Shown: positions 27,166-35,644 of the stretch, one piece after another
Layout of the letters: each line of letters begins with the position of its first letter
Numbering within the stretch: position 1 is the stretch's first letter
From: Rikenellaceae bacterium
Lineage (GTDB): Bacteria > Bacteroidota > Bacteroidia > Bacteroidales > UBA932
DNA: 44,994 bases
Reading direction: 5' to 3'
Assembly: GCA_022766385.1 (NCBI GenBank)
Contig: JALEPJ010000054.1
Location: 1-44,994, forward strand
Notes under the pieces: generated by a model
The model's database searches: none
The model's input: only the letters and a program-made list of their open reading frames with translations
What the model was told of the DNA's origin: nothing
Made by a program: the position numbers and the translations under genes

Positions 27166-28269
27166 ATGGCAGGAAAAAAGGGAAAGAAATCCAGAGGCAT
27201 CGGCAGCCTGCTCTTCAGCATTTCAGCCCGTTCGGCTATGCTGATGAACGGCTCATTGCTTATACTCAGCTACTTGTCCATGTACGTGAATCCGGCCAAG
27301 GCCTGGTTCATGACAGTCTTCGGAATACTCTTCTTCCCGCTTTTCATTATCAACTTCTTCCTCCTGCTCTGGGCACTTGCGCGCCGCTCCAGGGCGGCAG
27401 TCATTCCGATTCTGGCTCTTCTTCCGTCATTGCTCCTGATAGACCGTTATATACGCTTCACCGATAAACAGACTCTCAGCCAGCCTTCCGACCTGAAGAT
27501 AGTAAGCTACAATGTGGGCAAGTTCGCTCAGGCTGTCTCGGACAGAATCTCTTCGGAGACCCAATGCGCGGACTCGGTCTTCGCCTATCTGCGCGCAAGT
27601 GACGCCGATATCATCTGCCTCCAAGAATTCCACTATCCCGATTCCCGCGGAGTGAGACAGTATCTCGAGCAGCAGATGAAGGGCTACAATGCCGTCTATT
27701 ACATCAATGTCGATGACAATGGGGCTTATGGCAATGTCACATTGAGCCGCCATCCCGTCCTGCGGAAGGGCAAGTTCGACTTCGACCACAGTTCGAATCA
27801 GGCTATCTACACCGACTACGACATTGAAGGAGAGAGTTTCAGAGTCTACAACTGTCATTTCGAGAGCTACAACATTTCCATCCCAGGCCTGCTTTCAGCA
27901 TTCACGAAAAAGGATGATGAGAGCGTCAACAAGGCCGAACAGAAGATGCGCTCGTCCATCACCAAGCGTTCCGAACAGGTGGATCTCATCCTTCAGGACA
28001 TACGCAACGCTCCGGTGGAGTCTCTTGTGGCGGGAGACTTTAATGATACACCTATGTCTTTTACTTACAACAAGTTGCGTCAGGGGAGAAAGGACAGTTT
28101 CGTGGAAAGCGGAAGGGGAATGGGCGGCACATACTCCATCCTGAGACCTTTCATCAGAATAGACTACGTACTCTTCCCGAAAAAGTGGATGGGTGTATTG
28201 CATAAGGTCCGCCATCTGAAATACTCAGACCATTATCCGGTGGAGGCCTCGATGAAACTGAAGGATTGA
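27166..28269 (+). CDS. Membrane-anchored endonuclease/exonuclease/phosphatase family protein
   Basis: 367 residues. About three hydrophobic helices in residues 25-95 anchor the protein; the rest is an EEP fold with VSYNVGKF (Asn), ICLQEFHYP (catalytic Glu), NCHFESY, VAGDFNDTP (Asp/Asn) and the terminal SDHYPVEA (Asp-His). Membrane EEP proteins may act on phospho-sugars, lipids or nucleic acids; the substrate cannot be told from sequence. The gene follows the rhomboid by three bases, a pairing that recurs in Bacteroidetes. Confidence 0.88.
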   Translation: MAGKKGKKSRGIGSLLFSISARSAMLMNGSLLILSYLSMYVNPAKAWFMTVFGILFFPLFIINFFLLLWALARRSRAAVIPILALLPSLLLIDRYIRFTDKQTLSQPSDLKIVSYNVGKFAQAVSDRISSETQCADSVFAYLRASDADIICLQEFHYPDSRGVRQYLEQQMKGYNAVYYINVDDNGAYGNVTLSRHPVLRKGKFDFDHSSNQAIYTDYDIEGESFRVYNCHFESYNISIPGLLSAFTKKDDESVNKAEQKMRSSITKRSEQVDLILQDIRNAPVESLVAGDFNDTPMSFTYNKLRQGRKDSFVESGRGMGGTYSILRPFIRIDYVLFPKKWMGVLHKVRHLKYSDHYPVEASMKLKD

Positions 28270-28290
28270 CCATATTAAAGACTGATCATA

Positions 28291-28911
28291 ATGAGCAATA
28301 TTGATGCAATAATCTCTGAAGCAGTAAGAGTACTGCGCGAGGGCGGGGTGATACTTTACCCGACCGATACCATATGGGGCCTGGGCTGTGATGCCACCAA
28401 CCCGGAGGCTGTCAGAAGAATCTATGAAATCAAACACCGTTCGGATTCAAAGTCCCTGGTGCTTCTGGCTGATGGACTTGATATGGTGGCCAGGTATGTC
28501 AAGGCTATACCGGATATGGCGGTGGACCTCGTTGAGGTCAATGACAAGCCTATGACCATAGTCTATCCCGGCGCCATTTGCGGAAAGGCCCCTCAGGAGG
28601 GTGAGCAGGCCCGTCAGGACAGATACCTCCTGGCCTACAACACTGTAGCGGAGGATGGTTCTGTAGGCATCAGAATACCTTTGATGGACTTCTGTAAGAA
28701 TCTTGTAAACAAGCTTGGTCGCCCTCTGGTATCCACATCGGCCAATGTATCGGGTGAAGCTTCTCCTGAATGCTTTGCAGATATTCCTGAGGATATCCGC
28801 AATGCTGTGGATTATATAGTTCCCGCCTTCATTGAAAAGTCTTCCACCGGCCTGCCTTCCCAGATTATAAAGCTCGAGCTCGACGGTGAGTTCAAGATTA
28901 TCCGTCCGTAA
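28291..28911 (+). CDS. tsaC: Threonylcarbamoyl-AMP synthase (Sua5/YrdC/TsaC)
   Basis: 206 residues. YrdC fold motifs: GGVILYPTDTIWGLGCDA, IYEIKHRSDSKSLVLL, GIRIP and PLVSTSANVSGE. It condenses threonine, bicarbonate and ATP to threonylcarbamoyl-AMP, the precursor for t6A37. The C-terminal Sua5 domain is absent, so it is the short TsaC form. Its pathway partner TsaE is encoded near the start of the window. Confidence 0.94.
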   Translation: MSNIDAIISEAVRVLREGGVILYPTDTIWGLGCDATNPEAVRRIYEIKHRSDSKSLVLLADGLDMVARYVKAIPDMAVDLVEVNDKPMTIVYPGAICGKAPQEGEQARQDRYLLAYNTVAEDGSVGIRIPLMDFCKNLVNKLGRPLVSTSANVSGEASPECFADIPEDIRNAVDYIVPAFIEKSSTGLPSQIIKLELDGEFKIIRP

Positions 28912-28920
28912 ACCATAACA

Positions 28921-29667
28921 ATGCCGTATACAATGGAACTTTTCTACTCCAACGATATTGACGGCTCTGTCTGCCGTTTGGACGCGGACGAATCGGGACA
29001 TTGCGTCAAGGTCCTCAGACACAGGGAGGGAGACAGCATCAATGTCATTGACGGCGAGGGCAATATGTACCGTTGCCGTCTCAGTGATGCATCTCCGAAG
29101 GCGGCTGTGGCTATGGTTGAGGAAGTTATCCCGGACTGGGGCTCTCATTCTTACGATTTGACCATGGCCGTTTGTCCCACCAAGAACAATGAACGCTATG
29201 AGTGGTTCGCGGAAAAAGCGACCGAGTTGGGTGTGGACCGTATAGTTCCTGTAATCGGTGAGCATTCAGAAAGAAAGGTCTTCAAGACGGAAAGATTGCG
29301 CAGAATAGTCCTTTCTGCGACAAAACAGTCATTGAAGGCCGCATTGCCTCGGATCGAGGAGCCTGTCAGCGTTAGCGATTTCATACACTCCTGCGCCGAT
29401 TCCAAGGCCCTCAAGCTGATTGCCTATTGCTTCGAAGGAGATGAAAAGCGCAGGTCGGCCAAGGATTTGCTGGAGGCTGTGGCTGATACTCAGGGCAAAG
29501 CTGAAATCATAGTCCTGATAGGTCCGGAAGGTGATTTCTCTGAATCAGAGGTAGGTTTGGCCCTCGCATCAGGCTTCCAGCCCGTGCATCTCGGTTCAAG
29601 CCGCCTGCGTACCGAAACTGCGGCGCTTGCAGCGGTGGCCGCCACATACTTCCGCTTTATTTCTTAG
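28921..29667 (+). CDS. rsmE: 16S rRNA (uracil1498-N3)-methyltransferase
   Basis: 248 residues. N-terminal PUA-like domain with HCVKVLRHREGD, then a SPOUT methyltransferase domain: CPTKNNERYEWFAEKATELGVDRIVPV, IGPEGDFSESEV and LGSSRLRTETAA, the knot motifs. It methylates U1498 in the ribosomal decoding region. Ten bases after tsaC and six before the next gene. Confidence 0.96.
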   Translation: MPYTMELFYSNDIDGSVCRLDADESGHCVKVLRHREGDSINVIDGEGNMYRCRLSDASPKAAVAMVEEVIPDWGSHSYDLTMAVCPTKNNERYEWFAEKATELGVDRIVPVIGEHSERKVFKTERLRRIVLSATKQSLKAALPRIEEPVSVSDFIHSCADSKALKLIAYCFEGDEKRRSAKDLLEAVADTQGKAEIIVLIGPEGDFSESEVGLALASGFQPVHLGSSRLRTETAALAAVAATYFRFIS

Positions 29668-29673
29668 TGCACG

Positions 29674-30168
29674 ATGAAGTACATTGGTTTGATTTCCGAT
29701 ACCCATGGCCTATTCTCTGAAGCTGTACGGGACTTTCTTGCCCCCGTGGATGAAATATGGCACTGCGGCGATATAGGCGGCGGCTTGGATACCATGCGGG
29801 AAATATCGGCCTTCAAGCCTCTCGTTGCCGTCCACGGCAATGCCGACAATTTCGAGCTGCGCTATGATTGCCCTGAGTATCAGTGGTTTACCAGGGAAGG
29901 AGTGAGCGTTCTGATGATACACATCGGTGGCTATCCCGGCCGATACAGTCCCAGGGCCAAGAGTCTTATAGAACAGCTCCGCCCCAAGCTGTTCGTTTGC
30001 GGCCATTCCCATATTCTGAGGGTAATCTATGACAATAAATATGATATGCTCGTGGCCAATCCTGGAGCCTGTGGGCAGCAGGGCTTCCACCAATTGAAAA
30101 CCGCCCTGCGTTTCAAACTGGACGAAGGGCGGATATACGATATGGAAGTGCTGAAACTTCCGCGATAG
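29674..30168 (+). CDS. YfcE-like metallophosphoesterase
   Basis: 164 residues with all calcineurin-like metal motifs: ISDTHG, HCGDIGG, VHGNAD, IHIGG and GHSH, then NPGACG. Members of this small family hydrolyse phosphodiesters in vitro with Mn; the physiological substrate is not established. Last gene of the cluster begun at 24270; it meets galE with a seven-base gap and no terminator. Confidence 0.92.
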   Translation: MKYIGLISDTHGLFSEAVRDFLAPVDEIWHCGDIGGGLDTMREISAFKPLVAVHGNADNFELRYDCPEYQWFTREGVSVLMIHIGGYPGRYSPRAKSLIEQLRPKLFVCGHSHILRVIYDNKYDMLVANPGACGQQGFHQLKTALRFKLDEGRIYDMEVLKLPR

Positions 30169-30175
30169 AAAGGTC

Positions 30176-31204
30176 TTATTTGCCTGTCTCGGCCAGATGT
30201 TTCTCCCAGGCCCATGCAGAAGCGAGAGTCTCCTCTATGCTTCTTTCAGCCTTCCATCCAAGTTCCTCGTTGGCGAGAGTAGGGTCAGCCCAGATGGCTA
30301 CAACATCTCCCGGACGGCGGTCTGCGTATTTGTAGTTCAGCTTGAGTCCATTGACCTTCTCAAAGGCTGTCACGAGTTCATAGACCGAAAGCGGACGGCC
30401 GGTTCCTATATTGAAAATCTCGTAATTCTCCTTCATCTTGCCGTCTATCATACGTGAAACGGCACAGACGTGAGCCTTGGCCAGATCGACGATGTCGATA
30501 TAGTCCCTCAGACAGGTGCCATCCGGAGTAGGGTAGTCATTGCCAAAGATGCTCAGACACTCTCTCTTGCCTATCGCGGTCTGGGTGATGAACGGTACGA
30601 GATTGTTCGGAACTCCCCTCGGTAGCTCTCCGATAAGGGCTGAAGGGTGCGCTCCGATAGGATTGAAGTATCTCAATGCTATGCCCTTAATATCGGGATA
30701 TGCCTTTACGCAATCGCGAAGGAAGTCCTCGCACATCTGCTTGGTATTGCCATAAGGAGAGGTGGATGGCTGGCGCGGGGTCTGCTCTGTTACAGGAGAC
30801 TGATCCGGCTCGCCGTAAACGGTCGCTGACGATGAGAAGAGTACATTGCATCCTCCGTGGCTGTGAGCGGCATCGAGGAGGTTCAGGAAGGACATCAGAT
30901 TGTTCTTATAGTATTTCAGCGGTTCTGCCACTGATTCTCCCACGGCCTTGAAGGCTGCAAAGTGGATGACAGCGTCGATTCTGTAGTCGGAGAACAGTTT
31001 GTCCACTGCCTGGGAATCGCAGAAGTCCATACGGATGAAAGGAAGCTCGCGCCCTATGATTTTGCTGACACCTTCGTAGCCTGTCATATCGCAGTTCGAC
31101 ATATTGTCGGCGATGACCACATCATAGCCTGCAGAAATGAGCTCCACTGTCACGTGGCTGCCGATAAATCCGGCACCGCCTGAAACCAATACTGTTTTTT
31201 TCAT
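30176..31204 (-). CDS. galE: UDP-glucose 4-epimerase
   Basis: 342 residues. NAD motif GGAGFIGSHV, FAAFKAVGESV, FSSSATVYG with catalytic Ser, and SPYGNTKQM with the Tyr-x3-Lys pair; RYFNPIGAH and the C-terminal RRPGD. It interconverts UDP-glucose and UDP-galactose for Leloir metabolism and glycan synthesis. Monocistronic, with its own promoter at 31233-31262. Confidence 0.96.
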   Translation of the reverse strand: MKKTVLVSGGAGFIGSHVTVELISAGYDVVIADNMSNCDMTGYEGVSKIIGRELPFIRMDFCDSQAVDKLFSDYRIDAVIHFAAFKAVGESVAEPLKYYKNNLMSFLNLLDAAHSHGGCNVLFSSSATVYGEPDQSPVTEQTPRQPSTSPYGNTKQMCEDFLRDCVKAYPDIKGIALRYFNPIGAHPSALIGELPRGVPNNLVPFITQTAIGKRECLSIFGNDYPTPDGTCLRDYIDIVDLAKAHVCAVSRMIDGKMKENYEIFNIGTGRPLSVYELVTAFEKVNGLKLNYKYADRRPGDVVAIWADPTLANEELGWKAERSIEETLASAWAWEKHLAETGK

Positions 31205-31232
31205 ATCTCTGATGGTTTGATTCTTGAGATTC

Positions 31233-31262
31233 CAAAGATAATAAGTTTTTTTTTACTGACAA
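31233..31262 (-). promoter_or_regulatory. galE promoter
   Basis: On the minus strand: TTG at 31262-31260 and TATCTTTG at 31240-31233, spacer 19 bases. Confidence 0.75.
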
Positions 31263-31282
31263 CTTTCATAACTTCGCATAAT

Positions 31283-32797
31283 ATGAATCTGAGAAACAAA
31301 ACCATAATTGCGCTTCTGTGCCTGAGCCTCGGCTGGACTGCAAATGCCCAGACAAATGCAGTGCAGAAGTATGTCGAGCAGCTTAAGACAACGGAAGAAC
31401 TCAAGGACGCAGTCTGGGGTGTAAAGGTGGCCAAGGCGGACGGCAGTGTTCTGGTCGAGTACAATTCAAACAAGCGCATGCTCCCGGCTTCAAATCTGAA
31501 GCTCATTACTACTGGTTTGGCCCTCAATGAGTTAGGGCCTGATTATAAATTTACGACCCGCTTGGCCTACTCGGGTAGCGTAGAAGATGGTGTCCTGAAG
31601 GGAGACCTGTATATCATTGGCGGAGGCGACCCTACCATAGGTATGCGTGACAGTGTGGCCTTTCAGCTCCAGAAGACTTTCTCTGAATGGGCATCTATGC
31701 TCAGGAAGGCCGGCATATCCCACATTGACGGCCGAATTATAGGTGACGGCCGCTATTTCGACGGGGAAGATCAGAATCTCTCCTGGCAGCTCGAGGACTC
31801 CTATTGCGGTGACGGCAGCGCGATGAGCGCATTGTCCTTCTATGGGAATCTCCTTGACACGAGGGTCGCTCCCGGCAAGTCGCTCGGCTCTCCGGTGCAG
31901 GTCGAGCCGCTTTTCCCTGAATTGCCTTGGATGAACTGGCGCAATACCTGCGTCACCGCAGCCAAGGGCGAAGGGAATGATCTCTACTTCCTTTGCACGA
32001 CCCTTGCGCCTGTTGCCTCGATGAGCGGAACTTACGCCCTCGACCAGCCTGCGAAGAGACTGACCTGCGCGAATCCTTTCGGGGCAATGACCTGCGCCTA
32101 CTATTTCTACCGCTATCTCGAGAATGAAGGCATACTGGCCGCAGAAGGTCCTGCCGACATTGATGCTTCGGGCAATATTCGCGACTTCGAGCAGGAGGCC
32201 ATGCAGCCGGCCCGCGCGCAGAGGAGCTTGACCGTCATAGGTGAGAGCCGTTCCCCTGCGCTGAAGGATATAGTGCGCGAGACCAATTACCGGAGTGACA
32301 ATTTCTACGCTGAGACCCTGCTGCGGACCCTGGCCCTTGAAAAGACGGGTTCAGCGCGTTATGATTCCTGCGCCGTAGCGGAAAGCGCAGCTCTCGGGAA
32401 GCTGGGAGTCGGACTCGCCGGCTCTATGCAGATAATGGACGGAAGCGGTCTGGGAAGGAAGAACTATGTTTCTCCTGCATTCTTCGTGCAGTTCCTGACA
32501 GCAATGCGCGGCACGGCTGTCTTCAAGGATTATCTGAAGTCGCTGCCGCAGCCCGGAAAATACGGAACTCTCTCTACCAGAATGGTTTCATCCTCCCCAG
32601 AGGTAAAGAATCGAATATATATGAAGAGCGGAAGCTTGAACGGAGTGCGCTGTTTCAGCGGCTATATACTCCCGAGCTCGGGCAAGGACGAGGATACCAT
32701 CATCTTCTCGGTGATGACCAACAACACCATAGCCGAGACTTCCCGTATCAATTTCATAATGGATAAAATCATAGGCCTGATGGCTGCAGAAAACTGA
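31283..32797 (+). CDS. dacB: D-alanyl-D-alanine carboxypeptidase/endopeptidase (PBP4, DacB type)
   Basis: 504 residues from the ATG at 31283, which gives a clean signal peptide (IIALLCLSLGWTANAQ); an upstream in-frame start would bury it. Penicillin-binding motifs: SNLK with Ser70 and Lys73, SDN in YRSDNFYAETLL, and KSG in YMKSGSLNG. The insert between the first and second motifs is large, as in class C PBP4. It trims peptide stems and cross-links in the periplasm. A weak -7-like TAACTTCG at 31269-31276 lies just before the start. radA follows after ten bases. Confidence 0.93.
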   Translation: MNLRNKTIIALLCLSLGWTANAQTNAVQKYVEQLKTTEELKDAVWGVKVAKADGSVLVEYNSNKRMLPASNLKLITTGLALNELGPDYKFTTRLAYSGSVEDGVLKGDLYIIGGGDPTIGMRDSVAFQLQKTFSEWASMLRKAGISHIDGRIIGDGRYFDGEDQNLSWQLEDSYCGDGSAMSALSFYGNLLDTRVAPGKSLGSPVQVEPLFPELPWMNWRNTCVTAAKGEGNDLYFLCTTLAPVASMSGTYALDQPAKRLTCANPFGAMTCAYYFYRYLENEGILAAEGPADIDASGNIRDFEQEAMQPARAQRSLTVIGESRSPALKDIVRETNYRSDNFYAETLLRTLALEKTGSARYDSCAVAESAALGKLGVGLAGSMQIMDGSGLGRKNYVSPAFFVQFLTAMRGTAVFKDYLKSLPQPGKYGTLSTRMVSSSPEVKNRIYMKSGSLNGVRCFSGYILPSSGKDEDTIIFSVMTNNTIAETSRINFIMDKIIGLMAAEN

Positions 32798-32807
32798 AAC
32801 TCTCACT

Positions 32808-34166
32808 ATGGCGAACAAGAATAAATCCGTGTGGTATTGCAGCTCCTGCGGCAATGAAAGCCCCAAGTGGATGGGCCGTTGCCCTGCCTGCGGCGAGTGG
32901 AACACAATGATAGAGGAGCCGAAGGAGTCGAGGAAGCGCATTGCCTCCTCCGGACCCGTTTCCGACAGGCGCAAGCCTATGCAGCTCGGATCCATAGAGT
33001 CGAGCGGGGAAAGCCGCATTTCCCTCCACAGTTCGGAACTTGACAGGATACTTGGCGGTGGCATAGTCCCGGGGTCCCTGGTCCTAATAGGAGGTGAGCC
33101 CGGAATAGGAAAGTCAACCCTCTCATTGCAGATACCCCTTCATTGCCACGAACTCAAAACCCTCTATGTGACTGGGGAGGAGAGTGTGAAACAGGTGAAG
33201 ATGCGTGCGGACCGTCTCGGCGGAAACGCATCAGACTGTTTCATTTATAGTGAGACTTCGATAGAGAGCGTGATTGCTGAAGCGAGGGAGATGCTGCCAG
33301 ATCTGATGATTGTGGACTCGGTTCAGACTATGTACACTGAAGGCGTCGAGTCGGCCCCCGGCTCAGTATCGCAGATAAAGGAAGTGTCGGCATTGCTCCT
33401 GCGCTTTGCAAAGGAAAGCGGGGTGCCGGTCATCCTGATAGGACACATCACGAAGGACGGTTATATTGCCGGGCCTAAGATTCTGGAGCACATTGTCGAT
33501 GTGGTTCTGCAGTTCGAGGGCGAGAATCGCGGCTCCTACCGCATATTGCGCAGCATCAAAAACCGCTTCGGCTCCACTTCCGAGCTGGCGGTATTCGAGA
33601 TGACGGGAAGCGGTCTGAGGGAGGTCAGCAATCCTTCGGAAATGCTCATTCCTATGCACGAGCAGGGCCTTAGCGGCACAGCTGTCTGTGCAATGCTCGA
33701 TGGCACGAGGTCCTTCCTCTTCGAGGTTCAGGCTCTCGTCAGCTCAGCTGTTTATGGCACGGCTCAACGTTCGGCGACCGGTTTCGATGTGAGAAGGCTC
33801 AATATGTTGCTTGCCGTCCTGGAAAAGAGGGCCGGATTTCATCTGAGTGCAAAGGATGTCTTTCTCAATATGGCGGGTGGACTCAAGGTAAGCGACCCTG
33901 CCTGTGATCTGGCCGTCATCTGTGCCGTTCTGTCTTCGAACTTCGATTTCGCCATTGCCCCGGACATCTGCTTTGCAGGGGAGGTGGGCTTGAGCGGTGA
34001 AATCCGCCCTGTTTCGCAGACGGACAGGAGAATAAGCGAGGCTGCCCGTCTCGGGTTCAGGAAAATCTTTGTGTCCTCCTTTGCCGTAACGGAGCAGAAG
34101 GTAGAAGGGATACAGGTCGTAAAGGTCGCTGACGTTCCTGCATTGGTCAAGGCCTTGTTCAAGTGA
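32808..34166 (+). CDS. radA: DNA repair protein RadA (Sms)
   Basis: 452 residues. N-terminal zinc finger CSSCGNESPKWMGRCPACG, Walker A GGEPGIGKST at 95-103, the RadA motif KNRFGST, and a C-terminal Lon-like domain (FLNMAGGLKVSDPACDLAV, AGEVGLSGEIRPVS). It is a RecA-related helicase assisting branch migration in recombination. Confidence 0.97.
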   Translation: MANKNKSVWYCSSCGNESPKWMGRCPACGEWNTMIEEPKESRKRIASSGPVSDRRKPMQLGSIESSGESRISLHSSELDRILGGGIVPGSLVLIGGEPGIGKSTLSLQIPLHCHELKTLYVTGEESVKQVKMRADRLGGNASDCFIYSETSIESVIAEAREMLPDLMIVDSVQTMYTEGVESAPGSVSQIKEVSALLLRFAKESGVPVILIGHITKDGYIAGPKILEHIVDVVLQFEGENRGSYRILRSIKNRFGSTSELAVFEMTGSGLREVSNPSEMLIPMHEQGLSGTAVCAMLDGTRSFLFEVQALVSSAVYGTAQRSATGFDVRRLNMLLAVLEKRAGFHLSAKDVFLNMAGGLKVSDPACDLAVICAVLSSNFDFAIAPDICFAGEVGLSGEIRPVSQTDRRISEAARLGFRKIFVSSFAVTEQKVEGIQVVKVADVPALVKALFK

Positions 34167-34188
34167 TTCTGTCCTTCGCTTTCAATGT

Positions 34189-34220
34189 TTGAACGGAACA
34201 GATCCTTGATGCTATATTTG
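34189..34220 (+). promoter_or_regulatory. Promoter pointing into the 3' end of the small gene at 34247
   Basis: TTG at 34189-34191 and TATATTTG at 34213-34220, 21 bases apart. No coding sequence follows on this strand until 35645, so the transcript would run antisense to the gene at 34247-34525. The -7 box sits between the arms of an inverted repeat ATCCTTGA (34202-34209) / TCAAGGAT (34240-34247). Confidence 0.45.
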
Positions 34221-34246
34221 TCACTTTCAGTTCTGTATGTCAAGGA

Positions 34247-34525
34247 TTAGTTGCTGGCCTTGACCACTTCGCTAAGTTTGGTATAAAGGGCATCCACCTT
34301 CTCGAAGGTCTCCTTGCGGAGAGCATTGTAATATGCCTTTTTGCTGCCCTCAATCTTGAGGTTAACCTTGTCCTTGAGTTCGTTGTAAAGGTCAATGGCC
34401 TCGTCGAGGAGGTTTGAAAGCTCCTCATCGGAAGCAGCCGGATTATATGTAGCGAAGAAATAGCAATCATCCACGAATGCGCTCAAAACGTATTCTATGT
34501 CCTTTTTGATGTCTCTTAAGTTCAT
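34247..34525 (-). CDS. Small helical protein of unknown function
   Basis: 92 residues, without signal peptide or membrane segment. The sequence looks fully helical: MNLRDIKKDIEYVLSAF, then a DEELSNLLDEAIDLYNELKDKV helix and a C-terminal KKAYYNALRKETFEKVDALYTKL helix, suggesting a three- or four-helix bundle. I recognise no named domain. It has a -7 box at 34558-34565 and stands between radA and the NlpC/P60 gene. Cytosolic location is inferred. Confidence 0.8.
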   Translation of the reverse strand: MNLRDIKKDIEYVLSAFVDDCYFFATYNPAASDEELSNLLDEAIDLYNELKDKVNLKIEGSKKAYYNALRKETFEKVDALYTKLSEVVKASN

Positions 34526-34557
34526 ATCTCAGAATTTTTGTTTGATAGTTGAAAGTG

Positions 34558-34565
34558 CAAATATA
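34558..34565 (-). promoter_or_regulatory. -7 box TATATTTG upstream of the small helical protein gene
   Basis: Exact match on the minus strand, 32 bases before the start codon. It lies in the short gap after the NlpC/P60 gene, so the small gene can be expressed separately. Confidence 0.5.
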
Positions 34566-34579
34566 AATTATTTTTCGGA

Positions 34580-35569
34580 TTACTGTGCGAAATAATACGG
34601 GCTATTTGAAATGCTGACAATTCCGTTGCCGTCATCCACGTGCCCAAGTATCCTTCTGGCCCTTATAGGTTTCCGACCACCATAGTTTTCATCCTCCTCG
34701 TTCAGGGAGTTTATTCTCACTACTTGGGACGAGTGAATGTACAGGCTATCCCCCAGATATATGCCAACGTGCGAGATTCTCTCTTTTCTGTCTGCGCTGG
34801 CTGGGGTACCGAAGAACAGGAGATCACCCTCCTCAAGCCTGTCCATAGGGACTTCTTCTCCCACCTTGGCCTGTTGTGAGGCATTTCTTGGGAGCAGGAT
34901 ACCGTTCATAAAGAAGACACAGCGGCTCAATCCGCTGCAATCGACATGCTTGATGGAAGTTCCGCCCCACATATATGGCACGCCCAGAAAACGCATTGCG
35001 CATTCGCTTATGTCTTCCGCGCGCATTTTCCTTGATGCTGTCCATTCCGAGAAGTCGCTGACCTTCTTTTTGAGTACCCACCCCTCCTTGCCGGAAGGCA
35101 GGAGGACGGCTAGATACTTGCCGCGTCTGACGGGATTGCCCCTGGAATCGAGTTTCTTCCTGACGAGACAGCCCATCACGAGATCGCTGATTCTCTCGCC
35201 GCCGTCGTCAGGGACTGCGAAAACATGAGTGAAATCTGCGGTACAGATGTATTTGGCGGCGGCAATATATGCCTCTGCCTCGGCTCTGTCCATTTCCACG
35301 AGGCCCATCTCATTGACCCAGGCGGTGTAAGGTTCTGGTGAAACGATGCGCCGCCAATAGCTCTTCTCATCGATAATCTCGACGACGGTGCCCATCAGCG
35401 CCTGATCACCGTTCTCCGCTTCATATTCAGGCTCCTCCCTCATGAAATTTGTGGAGAACTCGACTACGGCAAAGCGCCTGTCTCCCTCCGGCAGGCCCTG
35501 GGAGAACGCAGAATAGGACGGTAAGAGCAGCAGTATGGCTGCCGTAATGCAAAGACTTCTCTTTTTCAT
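34580..35569 (-). CDS. NlpC/P60 peptidoglycan hydrolase with N-terminal SH3-like domains
   Basis: 329 residues from the ATG at 35569 (a GTG at 35587 is possible). Signal peptide ending PSYSAFSQG; bacterial SH3-like domains in about 30-185 (NFMREEPEYEAENGDQALMG, GKEGWVLKKKVSDF); NlpC/P60 domain from about 195. Catalytic Cys near residue 210 in VDCSGLSR, His in ISHVGIYLGD and a third polar residue in LYIHSS. GVPYMWGGTS precedes the Cys as usual. Enzymes of this build cut the D-Glu-to-diamino-acid bond of murein peptides (dipeptidyl peptidase VI type), often during recycling. Confidence 0.92.
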   Translation of the reverse strand: MKKRSLCITAAILLLLPSYSAFSQGLPEGDRRFAVVEFSTNFMREEPEYEAENGDQALMGTVVEIIDEKSYWRRIVSPEPYTAWVNEMGLVEMDRAEAEAYIAAAKYICTADFTHVFAVPDDGGERISDLVMGCLVRKKLDSRGNPVRRGKYLAVLLPSGKEGWVLKKKVSDFSEWTASRKMRAEDISECAMRFLGVPYMWGGTSIKHVDCSGLSRCVFFMNGILLPRNASQQAKVGEEVPMDRLEEGDLLFFGTPASADRKERISHVGIYLGDSLYIHSSQVVRINSLNEEDENYGGRKPIRARRILGHVDDGNGIVSISNSPYYFAQ

Positions 35570-35594
35570 CTTCTTTTGTAGCTTCACTCAAGTG

Positions 35595-35602
35595 CAAATA
35601 TA
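35595..35602 (-). promoter_or_regulatory. -7 box TATATTTG upstream of the NlpC/P60 gene
   Basis: Exact match on the minus strand, 25 bases before the start codon; no -33 TTG at the right distance. Confidence 0.5.
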
Positions 35603-35613
35603 GCCAAAATAGC

Positions 35614-35621
35614 TAACTTTG
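35614..35621 (+). promoter_or_regulatory. -7 box TAACTTTG upstream of the radical SAM gene
   Basis: Exact match, 23 bases before the TTG start at 35645; back-to-back with the minus-strand box at 35595. No -33 TTG. Confidence 0.45.
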
Positions 35622-35644
35622 ACACCTGAACAAACTGAACGGCT

